NCBI RefSeq assembly: GCF_003121405.1 | Contig: NZ_QBUY01000021.1 | Coordinates: 37,583 to 101,582 of the forward strand | Direction: 5' to 3' | From: Paraburkholderia sp. C35 | Lineage (GTDB): Bacteria > Pseudomonadota > Gammaproteobacteria > Burkholderiales > Burkholderiaceae | Length of the DNA: 64,000 nt | In this document: positions 34,001-43,181 of the stretch, piece by piece | Numbering within the stretch: the first letter of the stretch is position 1 | How the letters are laid out: each line of letters starts with the position of its first letter | Position numbers and translations under genes: made by a program | The notes under the pieces: model-generated | The model's database searches: none | What the model saw: the letters and a program-made list of their open reading frames with translations, nothing else | Told to the model about the DNA's origin: nothing

Positions 34001-37000
34001 CGAGCGTGCCTGCACCTGCCACCGTCAATGCACCCGTGCCGAGCGCCGCGTTGTTGCCGACAACCAGACCGCCCGCATTGAGCGTCGTGCCGCCAGAATA
34101 GGTGTTCGCGCCCGTGAGCGTTTCGACGCCCGCGCCGTTTTTCACGAGTCCACCCGTGCCGCTTACCGTACTGGCAAGCGTCTGGTTCGTCGCATCGCCG
34201 AAGCTCAGCGAATTGCCGCCGAGCGCGAGCGTGCTGCCCGCCGCGCCTGCGAGCGCGCCGATCGTCTGGCTGCCCGCTGCGGCGCTGATATCGAAGCCCG
34301 CGCCTGCGCCTGCGATGTTCACCGACCCGGACGTGGCAAGACTGCCCGCGCCGGACAACGCGAGCGTACCCGCGTTGATCGTCGTGCCGCCCGTGTAGGT
34401 GTTGGCGTTCGTGAGTGTCTCGGTGCCGTTGCCTGCCTTGACGATGCCGCCCGTCCCGCTGATCGTTCCGCCGAAGGTCTGGTTCGATGCACCGCCGAAG
34501 GTCAGCGTGTTCGCGCCGAGTGTCACGTCGCCGCCACTGCCTGCCAGTGCGCCGATGGTCTGGTTCGCACCCGACCCGCTGATGTCGAAGCCCGTGCCTG
34601 CACCATTGAGCGTCACGCTGCCCGTCGGCGCGAGGCTGCCGCCTGCGCCAAGCGCGAGCGTGCCGGCATCGATGGTCGTGCCGCCCGTGAACGTGTTCGC
34701 GCCTGTCAGTGTCTCCGTGCCCGACCCTACCTTGATCAGACCGCCCGTGCCGCCGATCGCGCCGCTGAATGTGCCGTCGCTTGCATCGCCGAGGGTCAGC
34801 GTGTTCGCGCCGAGATTGACCGTGCCGCCGCCCGTCAGCGTGCCGAAGGTCTGCATGCCGTTGCCCGCCGACAGATCGAAGGTCGCGCCGTTCGCAACAT
34901 CGACGATGCCGCTCGCTGCGAGGCTCGCGTTCGCACCGAGCGCGAGCGTGCCGGCGTTGACCTGCGTGCCGCCTGTGTAGGTGTTGGTGCCGTTCAGCGT
35001 CAGCGTGGCCGCGCCGTCTTTGGTCAGGCCGCCCGTGCCGGAAATATTGCCGTCGAGTGTCAGATCGTTCGTGCCGAGCACGGTCAGCCCGGCATTCAGC
35101 ACGACATCGTTGGCGAGTGTCGTCGCGGTGCTGCTGTCGAGCGTGCCTGCGCCCGCTACCGTCAATGCTCCCGTGCCGAGCGCCGCGTTGTTCCCCACCA
35201 CCAGACCGCCGGCATTGAGCGTCGTGCCGCCCGAGTACGTATTGGCACCCGTCAACGTTTCGGTACCCGAACCGTTTTTCACGAGCCCACCCGTGCCGGT
35301 GACCGTGCTGGCGAGTGTCTGGTTCGTTGCATCGCCGAAAGCCAGCGAGTTGCCGCCGAGCGCAATCGTCCTGCCCGCCGCACCTGCACGCGCGCCGACG
35401 GTCTGGCTGCCGCGCGCGCCGCTGATATCGAACGTCGCGCCTGCGCCGGCCACGTTCACCGCGCCCGTCGCGGCGAGGCTGCCCGCGCCCGAAATGGCGC
35501 GCGTGCCTGCGTGGATCGTCGTGCCGCCCGTGTAGGTGTTGGCGCCCGTCAGTGTTTCCGTGCCGCTGCCTTCCTTGACGATGCCGCCCGTGCCACCGAT
35601 CGAGCCACCGAAGGTCTGGCTCGACGCGTTGCCGAAACTCAGCGTATTGGCGCCGAGCGCAACGTTCGTGCCTGCCACACCCGCCAGCGATCCAATCGTG
35701 CGCGCGCCGTCCGCTGCGGCAATATCGAAGGCCGTGCCTGCCGTCGCCAGATTCACATCCGTCGATGACGACAGGCTGCCCACACCCGCCAGCGCCAGCG
35801 TGCCGCCGTTGATCGTCGTGCTGCCGGTGTAGGTATTCGCGCCCGTCAGCGTTTCCGTGCCGCTGCCCTGCTTGACGATGCCACCCGTGCCGCTGATCGT
35901 GCTGCCGAGCGTTTGAGAGGTTGCGTCGCCGAACGTCAACGTGTTCGTGCCGAGCGTGATCGTGCTGCCCATGACGCCGGACAGCGCGCCGACTGTCTGA
36001 TTCGCACCTGCGCCGCTGATGTCGAACGACGCCGTGCCGTTCGCAAGATTCACCGCGCCCGTCGATGCAAGGCTGCCGCCCGCGCCGATGGCGAGTGTGC
36101 CGTCGTCGATCGTCGTGCCGCCCGTGAAGGTGTTCGCGCCCGTCAGCGTTTCCGTGCCGCTGCCCTGCTTGACGATGCCACCCGTCCCGCTGATCGCGCT
36201 GCCCAGCGTTGGCGAGGTTCCATCGCCGAATGTCAGCGTGTTCGCGCCGAGCGTGATCGTGCTGCCGTTCACGCCCGATATCGCGCCGACTGTCTGATCG
36301 CCGCCCGCACCGCTGATGTCGAAGCTCGAGCCGATACCGTTCAGCGCGACACCGCCCGTCGACGCAAGGCTGCCGCCCGCGCCGATGGCGAGCGTGCCGT
36401 TTTCGATAGCCGTGCCGCCCGTGAAGGGGTTCGTGCCCGTCAAGGTCTCCGGGCCGGTACCCACTTTCACGAGACTGCCGCTGCCGCCTATCGAGCCGCT
36501 GAAAGTGCCATCCGTAGGTCCGCCGATAGTCAACGCGTTTGCACCGAGAATCACGTTACCGCCGCCCGTCAGCGTGCCGAAAACCTGCAGGCCGTTGCCC
36601 GCCGACAGATCGAAGGTCGCGCCCGTCACGACATCGACGATACCGCTCGCCGCGAGGCTCGCGTTCGCGCCGAGCGCGAGCGTGCCGGCATTGACCAGCG
36701 TGCCGCCCGTGTAGGTGTTCGCGCCGTTCAGCGTGAGCGTGGCGAGACCGTCTTTGGTCAGGCTGCCCGTGCCGGAGATCGCGCCATTCAGCGTGAGATC
36801 GTTCGAGCCGAGCACGGTCAGCCCGGCGTTCAGCGCGACATTGTTGGCAAGCGTCGTCCCGCCGCTCGTGTCGAGCGTGCTGGCGCCGCCGACCGTCAGC
36901 AAACCCGTGCCGAGCGCCGCGCCGTTGCCGAGCACGAGACCGCCCGCGTTGAGCGTCGTGCCGCCGCTGTACGTATTGGCGCCCGTGAGCGTTTCGACGC

Positions 37001-40000
37001 CGGCGCCCTGTTTGACGATGCCGCCTGTGCCGGTGATCGTGCCATCGAAAGTCTGGCTAGTTGCGTCGCCGAAGCTCAACGTGTTCGCGCCGAGCGACAA
37101 CGTGCTGCCTGCGATACCTGATAACGCGCCGATCGTCTGGTTCGCACCCGCTGCGCTGATATCGAATGCAGCGCTGGTGCCCGCGAGCGTCACGCCGCCG
37201 CCCGCGGCGACACTGCCGCCCGCGCCGAGCGCAAGCGTGCCGGCATTGACCGTCGTGCCGCCTGTGTAGGTGTTGGCGCCCGTCAACGTTTCCGTGCCGC
37301 TGCCCTGCTTGACGATGCCACCCGTCCCGCCGATCGTGCCGCCAAACGTGCCATTGTTCGCATTGCCAAGTGTCAGCGCATTCGCGCCGAGCACGACACT
37401 CGTCCCGGCCACGCCATTGAGCACGCCAATAACAGGCGCAGCCGTTGCCGCGCTTACGTCGAGCGTGGCGCCGGCATTCGCAAGATTCACATCCGTCGAT
37501 GCCGACAGGTTGCCCGCACCCGACAGCGCGAGCGTGCCGGCGTTGACGGTCGCCGGTCCCGTGAAGCTGTTCGCGCCAGCGAGTGTCAGCGTCGCCGCGC
37601 CGTTCTTGGTGAGACTGCCCGTGCCAGACAGCGCGCCGCTCAGCGTCAGGTTGTTGGAGCCGAGCACGGTCAGCCCGGCGTTCAGCGCCACGTTGTTGGC
37701 GAGCGCGACTGCCGTGCTGCTGTCGAGCGTGGCCGCGCCATTCACCGACAGCGCACCCGTGCCGAGCGACGCGGCATTGCCGACTATCAGGCCGCCCGCG
37801 TTGAGCGAGGTGCCACCGCTGTACGTGTTCGCACCCGCGAGCGTCTCGACGCCGCTGCCCTGCTTGACGATGCCGCCCGTGCCGGTGATCGCGCCGGCAA
37901 AGGTCTGGTTGGTCGTGTCGCCGAATGTCAGGCTATTCGCACCGAGTGCAAACGTGCTGCCCGCTATGCCAGAGAGCGCGCCGATCGTCTGGTTCGCACC
38001 CGAAGCGCTGATGTCGAATACTGCGCCGACACCCGCAAGCGTCACGCCGCCGTTTGTCGCGAGACTGCCGCCTGCGCCGAGCGCGAGCGTGCCGGCGTTG
38101 ATCGTCGTGCCGCCCGTATAAGTGTTGACGCCCGTCAGCGTTTGCGTGCCCACGCCCTGTTTGACGATGCCACCCGTGCCGCCGATGGTTCCCGCGTAAC
38201 TCGCATTGCCCGCACCACCGAACGTCAACGTGCGGCCGCCTAGCGAGACGGCACTGCCCGCCACGCCGCTCAGTGCGCCAAGCGTGCGATTACCGCTTGC
38301 GCCGCTGATGTCGAAGCCCGCGCCTGCATTGGCGAGATTCACATTGGTCGTGGACGACAGCGAACCGGCACCCGACAGCGCGAGCGTGCCTGCGTTGACG
38401 GTCGCGTTGCCCGTGAAGGTATTGGCGCCCGTCAACGTCTGCGTGCCGCTGCCCTGCTTGACGATGCCGCCCGTGCCGCTGATCGCGCCGCCGAAGGTCT
38501 GGCTCGACCCGTTGCCGAAAGTCAGCGTATTCGCGCCGAGCAGCACGTTGCCTGCCGTACCCGCGAGCGTGCCGATTGTCTGGTTCGCACCCGACGCGCT
38601 GATGTCGAAGCTCGCGCTCGCGCCGCCAAGCGTCACGCCACCGGCTGCGGCAAGGCTCGCGCCAGCGCCTAGCGCGAGCGTGCCTGCCGTGATCGTCGTG
38701 CCGCCTGTGAAGTTGTTTGTGCCCGTTAGCGTCTCGGTGCCGCTGCCTTGCTTGACGATACCGCCCGTGCCGCCGATCGCGCCGCCAAACGTGCGGTTGG
38801 ACGCATCTCCGAAAGTCAGCGAGTTTGCGCCGAGCGACACCGCGCTGCCCGCTACGCCTTGCAACGCGCCGATGGTCTGCGCGCCCGAAGCGGCGCTGAT
38901 GTCGAACAGCGTTCCCGCGCTGGCGAGGTTAAGTGCGCCACCCGCTGCCAGACTGCCGCCTGCGCCGAGCGCGAGCGTGCCGGCGTTCACCGTCGTGCCG
39001 CCCGTGTATGTGCTGGCGCCGGTGAGTGTCTGCGTGCCGCTGCCCTGCTTCACGATGCCGCCCGTGCCGCGGATCACGCTGCCGAGCGTTTGCGATGTCG
39101 CGTCGCCGAATGTCAGCGTGTTCGCGCCGAGCACGATGCCCGTTCCCGCGACGCCCGACAACGCGCCGGTCGTACGCGCGCCGCTCGCTGCGCTGATGTC
39201 GAATTGCGCGCCGGCGCCAGCCAGGTTCACGACACCGCTCGCGACCAGGCTGCCGCTGCCCGACAACGCCAGCGTGCCGCCGTTGATAGTCGTGCCGCCC
39301 GTAAAGGTGTTCGCGCCGCTCAGCGTCTGGGTGCCGCCGCCCTGCTTGACGATGCTGCCCGTGCCGCTGATCACGCCGCTCAGCGCGACATTGTTCGCAT
39401 CGCCGAAAGTCAGTGTGCGCGCGCCGAGCAGCACGTTACCGCTGCCGGACACTTCCGCGAGGGTCTGATTCGCTGCTGCTGCGCTGATGTCGAGAGACGT
39501 GCCTGCTCCGTTCAGCACCACCGAACCCGACGGCGCGAGCGTGCCCGACCCGCTCACCGCGAGTGTGCCGCCGTTGACCGTGCCCGTGCCTGAGAAGGTG
39601 TTGGCGCCCGTCAGCGTCAGCGTGGTGGCGCCGTTCTTGGCGAATCCACCGCTGCCCGTGATCGGTCCCGAGACGGTGAGCGCATTGCTGCCGGAGAAGG
39701 GCAACAGCGCGCCGCTGCCGAGATTCACCGCATTGCCGAGTGTCAGTCCCGCTGTGCTGGTATCGAGCGAGCCGGTTCCGCTCACATTGAGCGCGCCGCT
39801 GCCGAGCGCACTCGCATTCGACAGCACGAGTCCGCCCGCGCCGAGACTGGTGCCGCCCGAGTATGCGTTGACGCCCGTCAGCGTCAGCGTGCCTGTGCCT
39901 GTTTTGGTCAGGCCGCCTGCGCCATTCGCTACGCCCGATAACGTCATCGAATTGCTGCCCGTCACGGTCAGTCCGCCTGTGCCGAACAGCAACGCGTTGC

Positions 40001-41105
40001 CGAGATTCAGCCCGGCCGTTGCCGTTTGCAGCGTGCCGCCCGTCGAGGTGATGGCGCCCGTGCCGAGACTTGCGCTGTTATCGATGTTCACGGCGGCACC
40101 TGATGCGAGCGTGGCATCGCTGGCTGTCGATGCGCCGTTCAGGGTCCAGCTGCCGCTATCGACGGCGAGATGGTTGAAGTTGATGTAGTTGGCAATGTTC
40201 ATCTGCCCGGTGGCGGGGCCGCCACCCGCCTGCTGCAGATGCAGCGTGTTGTTGCCGCCCGCGCCGCCAGCGACGATGCCCGCGCCCGCAAAACCGATAT
40301 TCAAGCCGATGACGCCGAGCACGTTACCAACGGCACCCGTGCCCGCCGACACCGACGAACCCGTGCGCGCGTTGAACGTATTGGTGCTGTTCGCGCCCAT
40401 CGACACGCTGCCGACTATCGTGCCCGCATTGGTAAACGTGTTGCCGAGTCCCGCCGTGCCGGGCGCCTCGAACGCAACGCGCCCGTTGATGGTGCCCGTG
40501 CTCGTATTGGTGAACACGACCTGGCCGCCGCCATAGACGGCGGCCGTCACCAGATCTCCCGTGCCGAGCGACGCGCCGAGGATCGTGGTCGAACCCATCG
40601 TGCCGCCGTTCGTGATGTTCGTGGTGCCGCCCGTGCCGTTCTGCACCGCGAGCGCGAGGCCCGTGAGCCCCGTGATGTTGACGCCCAGCACGCCCGTCGT
40701 GCCTTTCATCGTGCCGGTGTTAGTGATGTTGACGGTGCTCGCCTGGCTGTTGCCGACGAAGGTGCCCGACGACAGGATGCTGATCGCGCCGAGCAGCGTC
40801 GGATCGATGATGCCCGCGTTGTTCAGCGTGACATTGCTGCCCGTCAGCGAAAGCGCCGTGCCGCCGATGCCCAGCAACACGCCGAGCGTGGAGGTCGAGT
40901 CGGCGGTGACAGTCACGTTGCCGGCGGCATTCGTATAGCTGGGCGATAGCGGATTCGCGGAACCCGAGCAGGTGACTGTCGCGCCGGCGGCGGTGCACAC
41001 CGCCTCCGCGTAACGGATGCCTGCCAGATCGAAGGCAAGAAATACGCACGCGGCAATTATCGTTTTTTGCAGATTGAATTGATTCCGACCAGTCTCGCGT
41101 TTCAC
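31080..41105 (-). CDS. Giant PATR-repeat autotransporter (type Va secretion)
   Basis: 3,341 residues. Signal sequence at residues ~10-36 (IIAACVFLAFDLAGIRYAEA). About 350 residues of beta-helix (TNAAGNVTVTADSTSTLG...) are followed by some 26 copies, by my count, of the autotransporter-associated beta-strand repeat around TLTGANTYTGGTT..AGTLALG, over residues ~410-2810. The C-terminal ~290 residues form the membrane barrel, starting near VWAQAYGADSRL and ending GRFAWKF with the required terminal Phe. It should be exported by the Sec and BAM systems and displayed as a very long beta-helix, typically for adhesion or aggregation. No protease, lipase or RGD motif was found. The passenger is internally duplicated. 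It is preceded by an unusually AT-rich 0.6-kb region. Confidence 0.92.
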   Translation of the reverse strand: MKRETGRNQFNLQKTIIAACVFLAFDLAGIRYAEAVCTAAGATVTCSGSANPLSPSYTNAAGNVTVTADSTSTLGVLLGIGGTALSLTGSNVTLNNAGIIDPTLLGAISILSSGTFVGNSQASTVNITNTGTMKGTTGVLGVNITGLTGLALAVQNGTGGTTNITNGGTMGSTTILGASLGTGDLVTAAVYGGGQVVFTNTSTGTINGRVAFEAPGTAGLGNTFTNAGTIVGSVSMGANSTNTFNARTGSSVSAGTGAVGNVLGVIGLNIGFAGAGIVAGGAGGNNTLHLQQAGGGPATGQMNIANYINFNHLAVDSGSWTLNGASTASDATLASGAAVNIDNSASLGTGAITSTGGTLQTATAGLNLGNALLFGTGGLTVTGSNSMTLSGVANGAGGLTKTGTGTLTLTGVNAYSGGTSLGAGGLVLSNASALGSGALNVSGTGSLDTSTAGLTLGNAVNLGSGALLPFSGSNALTVSGPITGSGGFAKNGATTLTLTGANTFSGTGTVNGGTLAVSGSGTLAPSGSVVLNGAGTSLDISAAAANQTLAEVSGSGNVLLGARTLTFGDANNVALSGVISGTGSIVKQGGGTQTLSGANTFTGGTTINGGTLALSGSGSLVASGVVNLAGAGAQFDISAASGARTTGALSGVAGTGIVLGANTLTFGDATSQTLGSVIRGTGGIVKQGSGTQTLTGASTYTGGTTVNAGTLALGAGGSLAAGGALNLASAGTLFDISAASGAQTIGALQGVAGSAVSLGANSLTFGDASNRTFGGAIGGTGGIVKQGSGTETLTGTNNFTGGTTITAGTLALGAGASLAAAGGVTLGGASASFDISASGANQTIGTLAGTAGNVLLGANTLTFGNGSSQTFGGAISGTGGIVKQGSGTQTLTGANTFTGNATVNAGTLALSGAGSLSSTTNVNLANAGAGFDISGASGNRTLGALSGVAGSAVSLGGRTLTFGGAGNASYAGTIGGTGGIVKQGVGTQTLTGVNTYTGGTTINAGTLALGAGGSLATNGGVTLAGVGAVFDISASGANQTIGALSGIAGSTFALGANSLTFGDTTNQTFAGAITGTGGIVKQGSGVETLAGANTYSGGTSLNAGGLIVGNAASLGTGALSVNGAATLDSSTAVALANNVALNAGLTVLGSNNLTLSGALSGTGSLTKNGAATLTLAGANSFTGPATVNAGTLALSGAGNLSASTDVNLANAGATLDVSAATAAPVIGVLNGVAGTSVVLGANALTLGNANNGTFGGTIGGTGGIVKQGSGTETLTGANTYTGGTTVNAGTLALGAGGSVAAGGGVTLAGTSAAFDISAAGANQTIGALSGIAGSTLSLGANTLSFGDATSQTFDGTITGTGGIVKQGAGVETLTGANTYSGGTTLNAGGLVLGNGAALGTGLLTVGGASTLDTSGGTTLANNVALNAGLTVLGSNDLTLNGAISGTGSLTKDGLATLTLNGANTYTGGTLVNAGTLALGANASLAASGIVDVVTGATFDLSAGNGLQVFGTLTGGGNVILGANALTIGGPTDGTFSGSIGGSGSLVKVGTGPETLTGTNPFTGGTAIENGTLAIGAGGSLASTGGVALNGIGSSFDISGAGGDQTVGAISGVNGSTITLGANTLTFGDGTSPTLGSAISGTGGIVKQGSGTETLTGANTFTGGTTIDDGTLAIGAGGSLASTGAVNLANGTASFDISGAGANQTVGALSGVMGSTITLGTNTLTFGDATSQTLGSTISGTGGIVKQGSGTETLTGANTYTGSTTINGGTLALAGVGSLSSSTDVNLATAGTAFDIAAADGARTIGSLAGVAGTNVALGANTLSFGNASSQTFGGSIGGTGGIVKEGSGTETLTGANTYTGGTTIHAGTRAISGAGSLAATGAVNVAGAGATFDISGARGSQTVGARAGAAGRTIALGGNSLAFGDATNQTLASTVTGTGGLVKNGSGTETLTGANTYSGGTTLNAGGLVVGNNAALGTGALTVAGAGTLDSSTATTLANDVVLNAGLTVLGTNDLTLDGNISGTGGLTKDGAATLTLNGTNTYTGGTQVNAGTLALGANASLAASGIVDVANGATFDLSAGNGMQTFGTLTGGGTVNLGANTLTLGDASDGTFSGAIGGTGGLIKVGSGTETLTGANTFTGGTTIDAGTLALGAGGSLAPTGSVTLNGAGTGFDISGSGANQTIGALAGSGGDVTLGANTLTFGGASNQTFGGTISGTGGIVKAGNGTETLTNANTYTGGTTINAGTLALSGAGSLATSGSVNIAGAGAGFDISAAAGSQTIGALAGAAGSTLALGGNSLSFGDATNQTLASTVSGTGGLVKNGAGVETLTGANTYSGGTTLNAGGLVVGNNAALGTGALTVAGAGTLDSSTATTLANNVVLNAGLTVLGSNDLTLNGAISGTGGLTKDGAATLTLNGANTYTGGTQVNAGTLALGANASLAASGIVNVANGATFDLSAGNGMQTFGTLTGGGTSNLGANTLTLGDASNGTFSGGIAGTGGLIKGGTGTETLTGNNTYTGPTTVSAGTLALSGSGTLSASTSVNLQNAGSAVDISGATGTPTIGALSGVTGTSVTLGATTLTLGGGTDGVYSGTIGGTGGLVKSGNGTQSLLGANTYTGGTTLTGGKLIVGNDAALGSGALTVSAPATLDASTAVNLANAVVLNATATIGGSADTTLAGAISGTGGFVKNGAANLTLSNDNTYSGGTVVNSGTLTLASSGALGTGGLSMNGGTLNLSGSSTPLRLFLASLNGVSGASINLGNAELTVTGGGTFAGTLSGTGSVVKAGGDTLTLSGSNTYSGPTTVSSGTLSVTGSAANSTVTVQPGATLTGTGTIGGLIVRNGAMAVAGQPGHSLNVTGNVLFEQGSNLNVAATPAQSGVVASTGGATLAGGNVQVLAGQGIYTPSTNYAIVSASEGVNGTFQGVTSNLAFLTPVLSYDTNHVYISMTPNGSAFSSVATTKNETAVANALATLPDTGTLIPALLSTDAPTARVAFNQLDGELHASTKSMLLIDSRYLRDAVTDRLRQGLAPSSGPLAAMSSGPAQCDGRAMQGALPAADACSDARPYRPVVWAQAYGADSRLAGDSNASGIDRTTTGFIGGADMALNDKWRIGLAGGFGHSSLDNDLSSSAGVDSYHVAMYGGAQYGPIGVRLGAAYSWNDVSMDRYPNFTGFSGHDSADYTAKTAQVFGEVGYAVPLNRFAIEPFAGLAYVNLHTDGFTESGGDSALRSSGESDNIGFSTLGLRVATRLGELPGAAFSAHAMAGWRHAFGNAQPTSTLAFVGGSSSFDVAGVPIARDSAVVELGVDANLAKNMTFGVAYSGQYGGGSHDNAISGRFAWKF
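32660..39910 (-). repeat. Coding repeat array of the giant autotransporter
   Basis: About 26 tandem degenerate units of ~85-100 codons (258, 288 and 297 bp spacings recur). Each carries the GTGGIVKQGSGTETLTGANT-type strand. A higher-order block is superimposed: the sequence around 33724 recurs at 34861 (offset exactly 1,137 bp) and again at 36595 (offset 1,734 bp) with high identity, indicating recent intragenic duplication. Confidence 0.85.
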
Positions 41106-41719
41106 GGAGTCCCCCTCAGGACGTGAATCGGCTGCAATCAGGAATAATCCGTTCGCTTTAAACAGGCAAAAATAACCCTTCCCGGTCTTTTATCGACAGG
41201 AAAAATTTGCGGCGATTATGCCCGGCAGGGGCGTGACAAAACACGGGCGTGTAAGAAACACGCGCCCGAAACGTCACCTGCACGGAACGGATATTGAATG
41301 GAGAAAAACCGGCTGGTCAGGAATAGCGCATGCGGAAACCCCTCGGCAGTATTGTCTCTCAGTTATGGTTATTCACCTCTTTGATACCCGAAGGATATAC
41401 GCAGACAATCTGGCTTACAAAGTATTTCTTTTATTTTCCCGCATTCGATTCAATCCGCAATTAATCGACGATGTCTGCTTATGCGCTGTCGATATTAACC
41501 ATTCAACAGGCATCGATTTAACAGAGATGAAATAAATTAAAGGCGATTTAACAGTCGCATTATCCGGTGCGAACCGGATAAAAACCTGAAAACAGCAAGG
41601 AGGGAATGAATCAGACGGACGTTTGAACTTCAAGCGCCGTCCCGAAGCTGGCAAGCGGGCGCCTGCCAGCCGTGCTTCTATTGATCACGCATACAGGCGC
41701 ACGCGGCGCCCGTTGAAAC
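41106..41719. other. AT-rich 614-bp intergenic region upstream of the giant autotransporter
   Basis: Clearly lower in GC than the rest of the window, with runs such as AATTAATCGACG and AAATAAATTAAAGG. It must carry the promoter of the autotransporter gene and lies beyond the gntP stop. Weak open frames on both strands (41218-41535, 41415-41654) show no recognisable protein. A 9-bp perfect stem with a GCGA loop is at 41560-41581. Such AT-rich DNA before a surface-protein gene is a usual target for H-NS-type silencing (inference). Confidence 0.6.
41560..41581. repeat. Perfect hairpin TTATCCGGT-GCGA-ACCGGATAA
   Basis: Nine-base arms and a four-base GCGA loop. Neither strand has a T tract after it, so it is not a standard terminator; a regulator site or RNA structure is possible. 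Confidence 0.4.
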
Positions 41720-43090
41720 TCATACGACGGACGCTACGCCCAGAGTCAGCAACAACGCCGTGATGGAGATGATCGTCTCGCACACCGTCCACGTCTTGAA
41801 GGTCTGCGGCACGGTCATGCCGAAGTATTCCTTCACGAGCCAGAAGCCGCCGTCGTTGACATGCGAGAGGATCAGCGAGCCTGCGCCCGTCGCCAGCACC
41901 AGCAGTTCGGGACGCACGCCCGTCGCCGTCGATGCCGCCGCAGCGGCGATCGGCGCGATGATGCCCGCTGCCGTCGCCATCGCGACGGTCGCCGAACCCG
42001 TGGCGACGCGAATCAATGCCGCGACCAGCCAGGCGAGAATCAGCAGCGGCACATGCGCGCCCGTCGCGACATCGACGATCGCCTTCGATGCGCCGCTGTC
42101 GATCAGAATCCGCCCGAAGCCCGCACCCGCGCCCACCACCAGCGTGATGCTGGCCGTCGGTGCGAGACACTCGTTGGTGAACTTCAGGATCTGCTCACGC
42201 CCGAAGCCGCGCGTCGTGCCGAACGTGTAGAAGCTCAGCAGCACGGCAAGCAGCAGCGCCATGTCGGGATGGCCGATCAGATGCAGCACGTCGTTGGCCG
42301 TGGGCTTCGGCGTGACGATCAGATCGGCCCAGCTGCCGACCAGCATCAGCAGCACGGGCAGCAGCACCGTCAGCAACGTGATGCCGAAGCCGGGCAGCGC
42401 CTGGTTCGCACGTTTCGCATCCTGTTCGATGAACTGCTGCGCCATCGGGTTCACGCCTTCCAGCACGACCACGCGCGCGATCAGCTTCGAAAACAGCGGA
42501 CCTGCAAGGGCAGCAGTCGGAATGCCGACGATCAGCGCGTAGAAAATCGTATGGCCGATGTCCGCGCCATATGCCGTCACGGCGAGCAGCGCGGCCGGGT
42601 GCGGAGGAATCAGACCGTGCACGACGGACAGACCCGCCACCATCGGAATGCCGACGCGAATCATCGACGTGCCCGTGCGCTGCGCGACGTTGAACGCAAT
42701 CGGGATCAGCAGCACGAAGCCGACTTCGAAGAACACGGGCAGACCGACGAGGAACGCGATGCACATCATCGCCCAGTGCACGTTCTTCGGTCCGAACAGG
42801 TCGATCAGCGTGCGCGCGATACGTTCTGCGCCGCCCGATTCCGCCATCATCTTGCCGAGCATCGTGCCGAGGCCGACGACGATGGCGATGTGTCCGAGCG
42901 TGCCGCCCACGCCCGTTTCGAACGACTTGAGAATCGACGTCATCGGCATGCCGACGGCCAGCGCCAGCGCGACCGACACGACCATCAGCGTGATGAACGG
43001 ATTCAGCTTGAAGCGCGCGATCAGCACGACGAGTGCGACGATCGCGATCAATGCATAGAGAAGTAGCAGACTACCTGTCACGGTCGCCAT
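41720..43090 (-). CDS. GntP-family gluconate/sugar-acid:H+ symporter
   Basis: Inner-membrane permease of 456 residues with about 12-14 helices. Family segments: FKLNPFITLMVVSVALALAVGMP, GLPVFFEVGFVLLIPIAFNVA, GLSVVHGLIPPHPAALLAV, VGAGAGFGRILIDSGASKAI and SHVNDGGFWLVKEYF. Members take up gluconate and other aldonic or hydroxy acids. Here it neighbours a porin, a SelA-like PLP enzyme, an IclR regulator and RidA, so the substrate is probably an amino- or hydroxy-acid metabolised by the PLP enzyme. A 12-bp hairpin lies 32-62 bases upstream of its start. Confidence 0.9.
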   Translation of the reverse strand: MATVTGSLLLLYALIAIVALVVLIARFKLNPFITLMVVSVALALAVGMPMTSILKSFETGVGGTLGHIAIVVGLGTMLGKMMAESGGAERIARTLIDLFGPKNVHWAMMCIAFLVGLPVFFEVGFVLLIPIAFNVAQRTGTSMIRVGIPMVAGLSVVHGLIPPHPAALLAVTAYGADIGHTIFYALIVGIPTAALAGPLFSKLIARVVVLEGVNPMAQQFIEQDAKRANQALPGFGITLLTVLLPVLLMLVGSWADLIVTPKPTANDVLHLIGHPDMALLLAVLLSFYTFGTTRGFGREQILKFTNECLAPTASITLVVGAGAGFGRILIDSGASKAIVDVATGAHVPLLILAWLVAALIRVATGSATVAMATAAGIIAPIAAAAASTATGVRPELLVLATGAGSLILSHVNDGGFWLVKEYFGMTVPQTFKTWTVCETIISITALLLTLGVASVV

Positions 43091-43121
43091 GATTGCTCCT
43101 GATATGAAGGGTCGGCAACGG

Positions 43122-43152
43122 GATGCAGCGCGCCGTCAGCGCGCGCTGCATC
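43122..43152. promoter_or_regulatory. 12-bp perfect stem between the porin gene and gntP
   Basis: GATGCAGCGCGC (43122-43133) pairs exactly with GCGCGCTGCATC (43141-43152) over a 7-base loop. It lies 30 bases past the porin stop and 32 bases before the gntP start on the same strand. No T tract follows, so it may attenuate the porin-to-gntP transcript, protect an RNA end, or be an operator. Confidence 0.45.
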
Positions 43153-43181
43153 GTTGATCCGTGCCTGTTGCTGCGGTGTCT

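Noticed and set aside
31302..39600. Many long plus-strand frames (up to 529 residues) across the giant autotransporter
   Set aside because: They recur with the repeat period and are Pro/Val/Ser- or Arg-rich reverse translations of the repeats; no family resemblance or ribosome sites.
41560..41581. Hairpin as a rho-independent terminator for gntP
   Set aside because: No T tract follows the stem on the gntP coding strand.
41218..41654. Small open frames in the AT-rich region before the autotransporter
   Set aside because: No ribosome site, signal peptide or recognisable family, and codon use unlike neighbouring genes.
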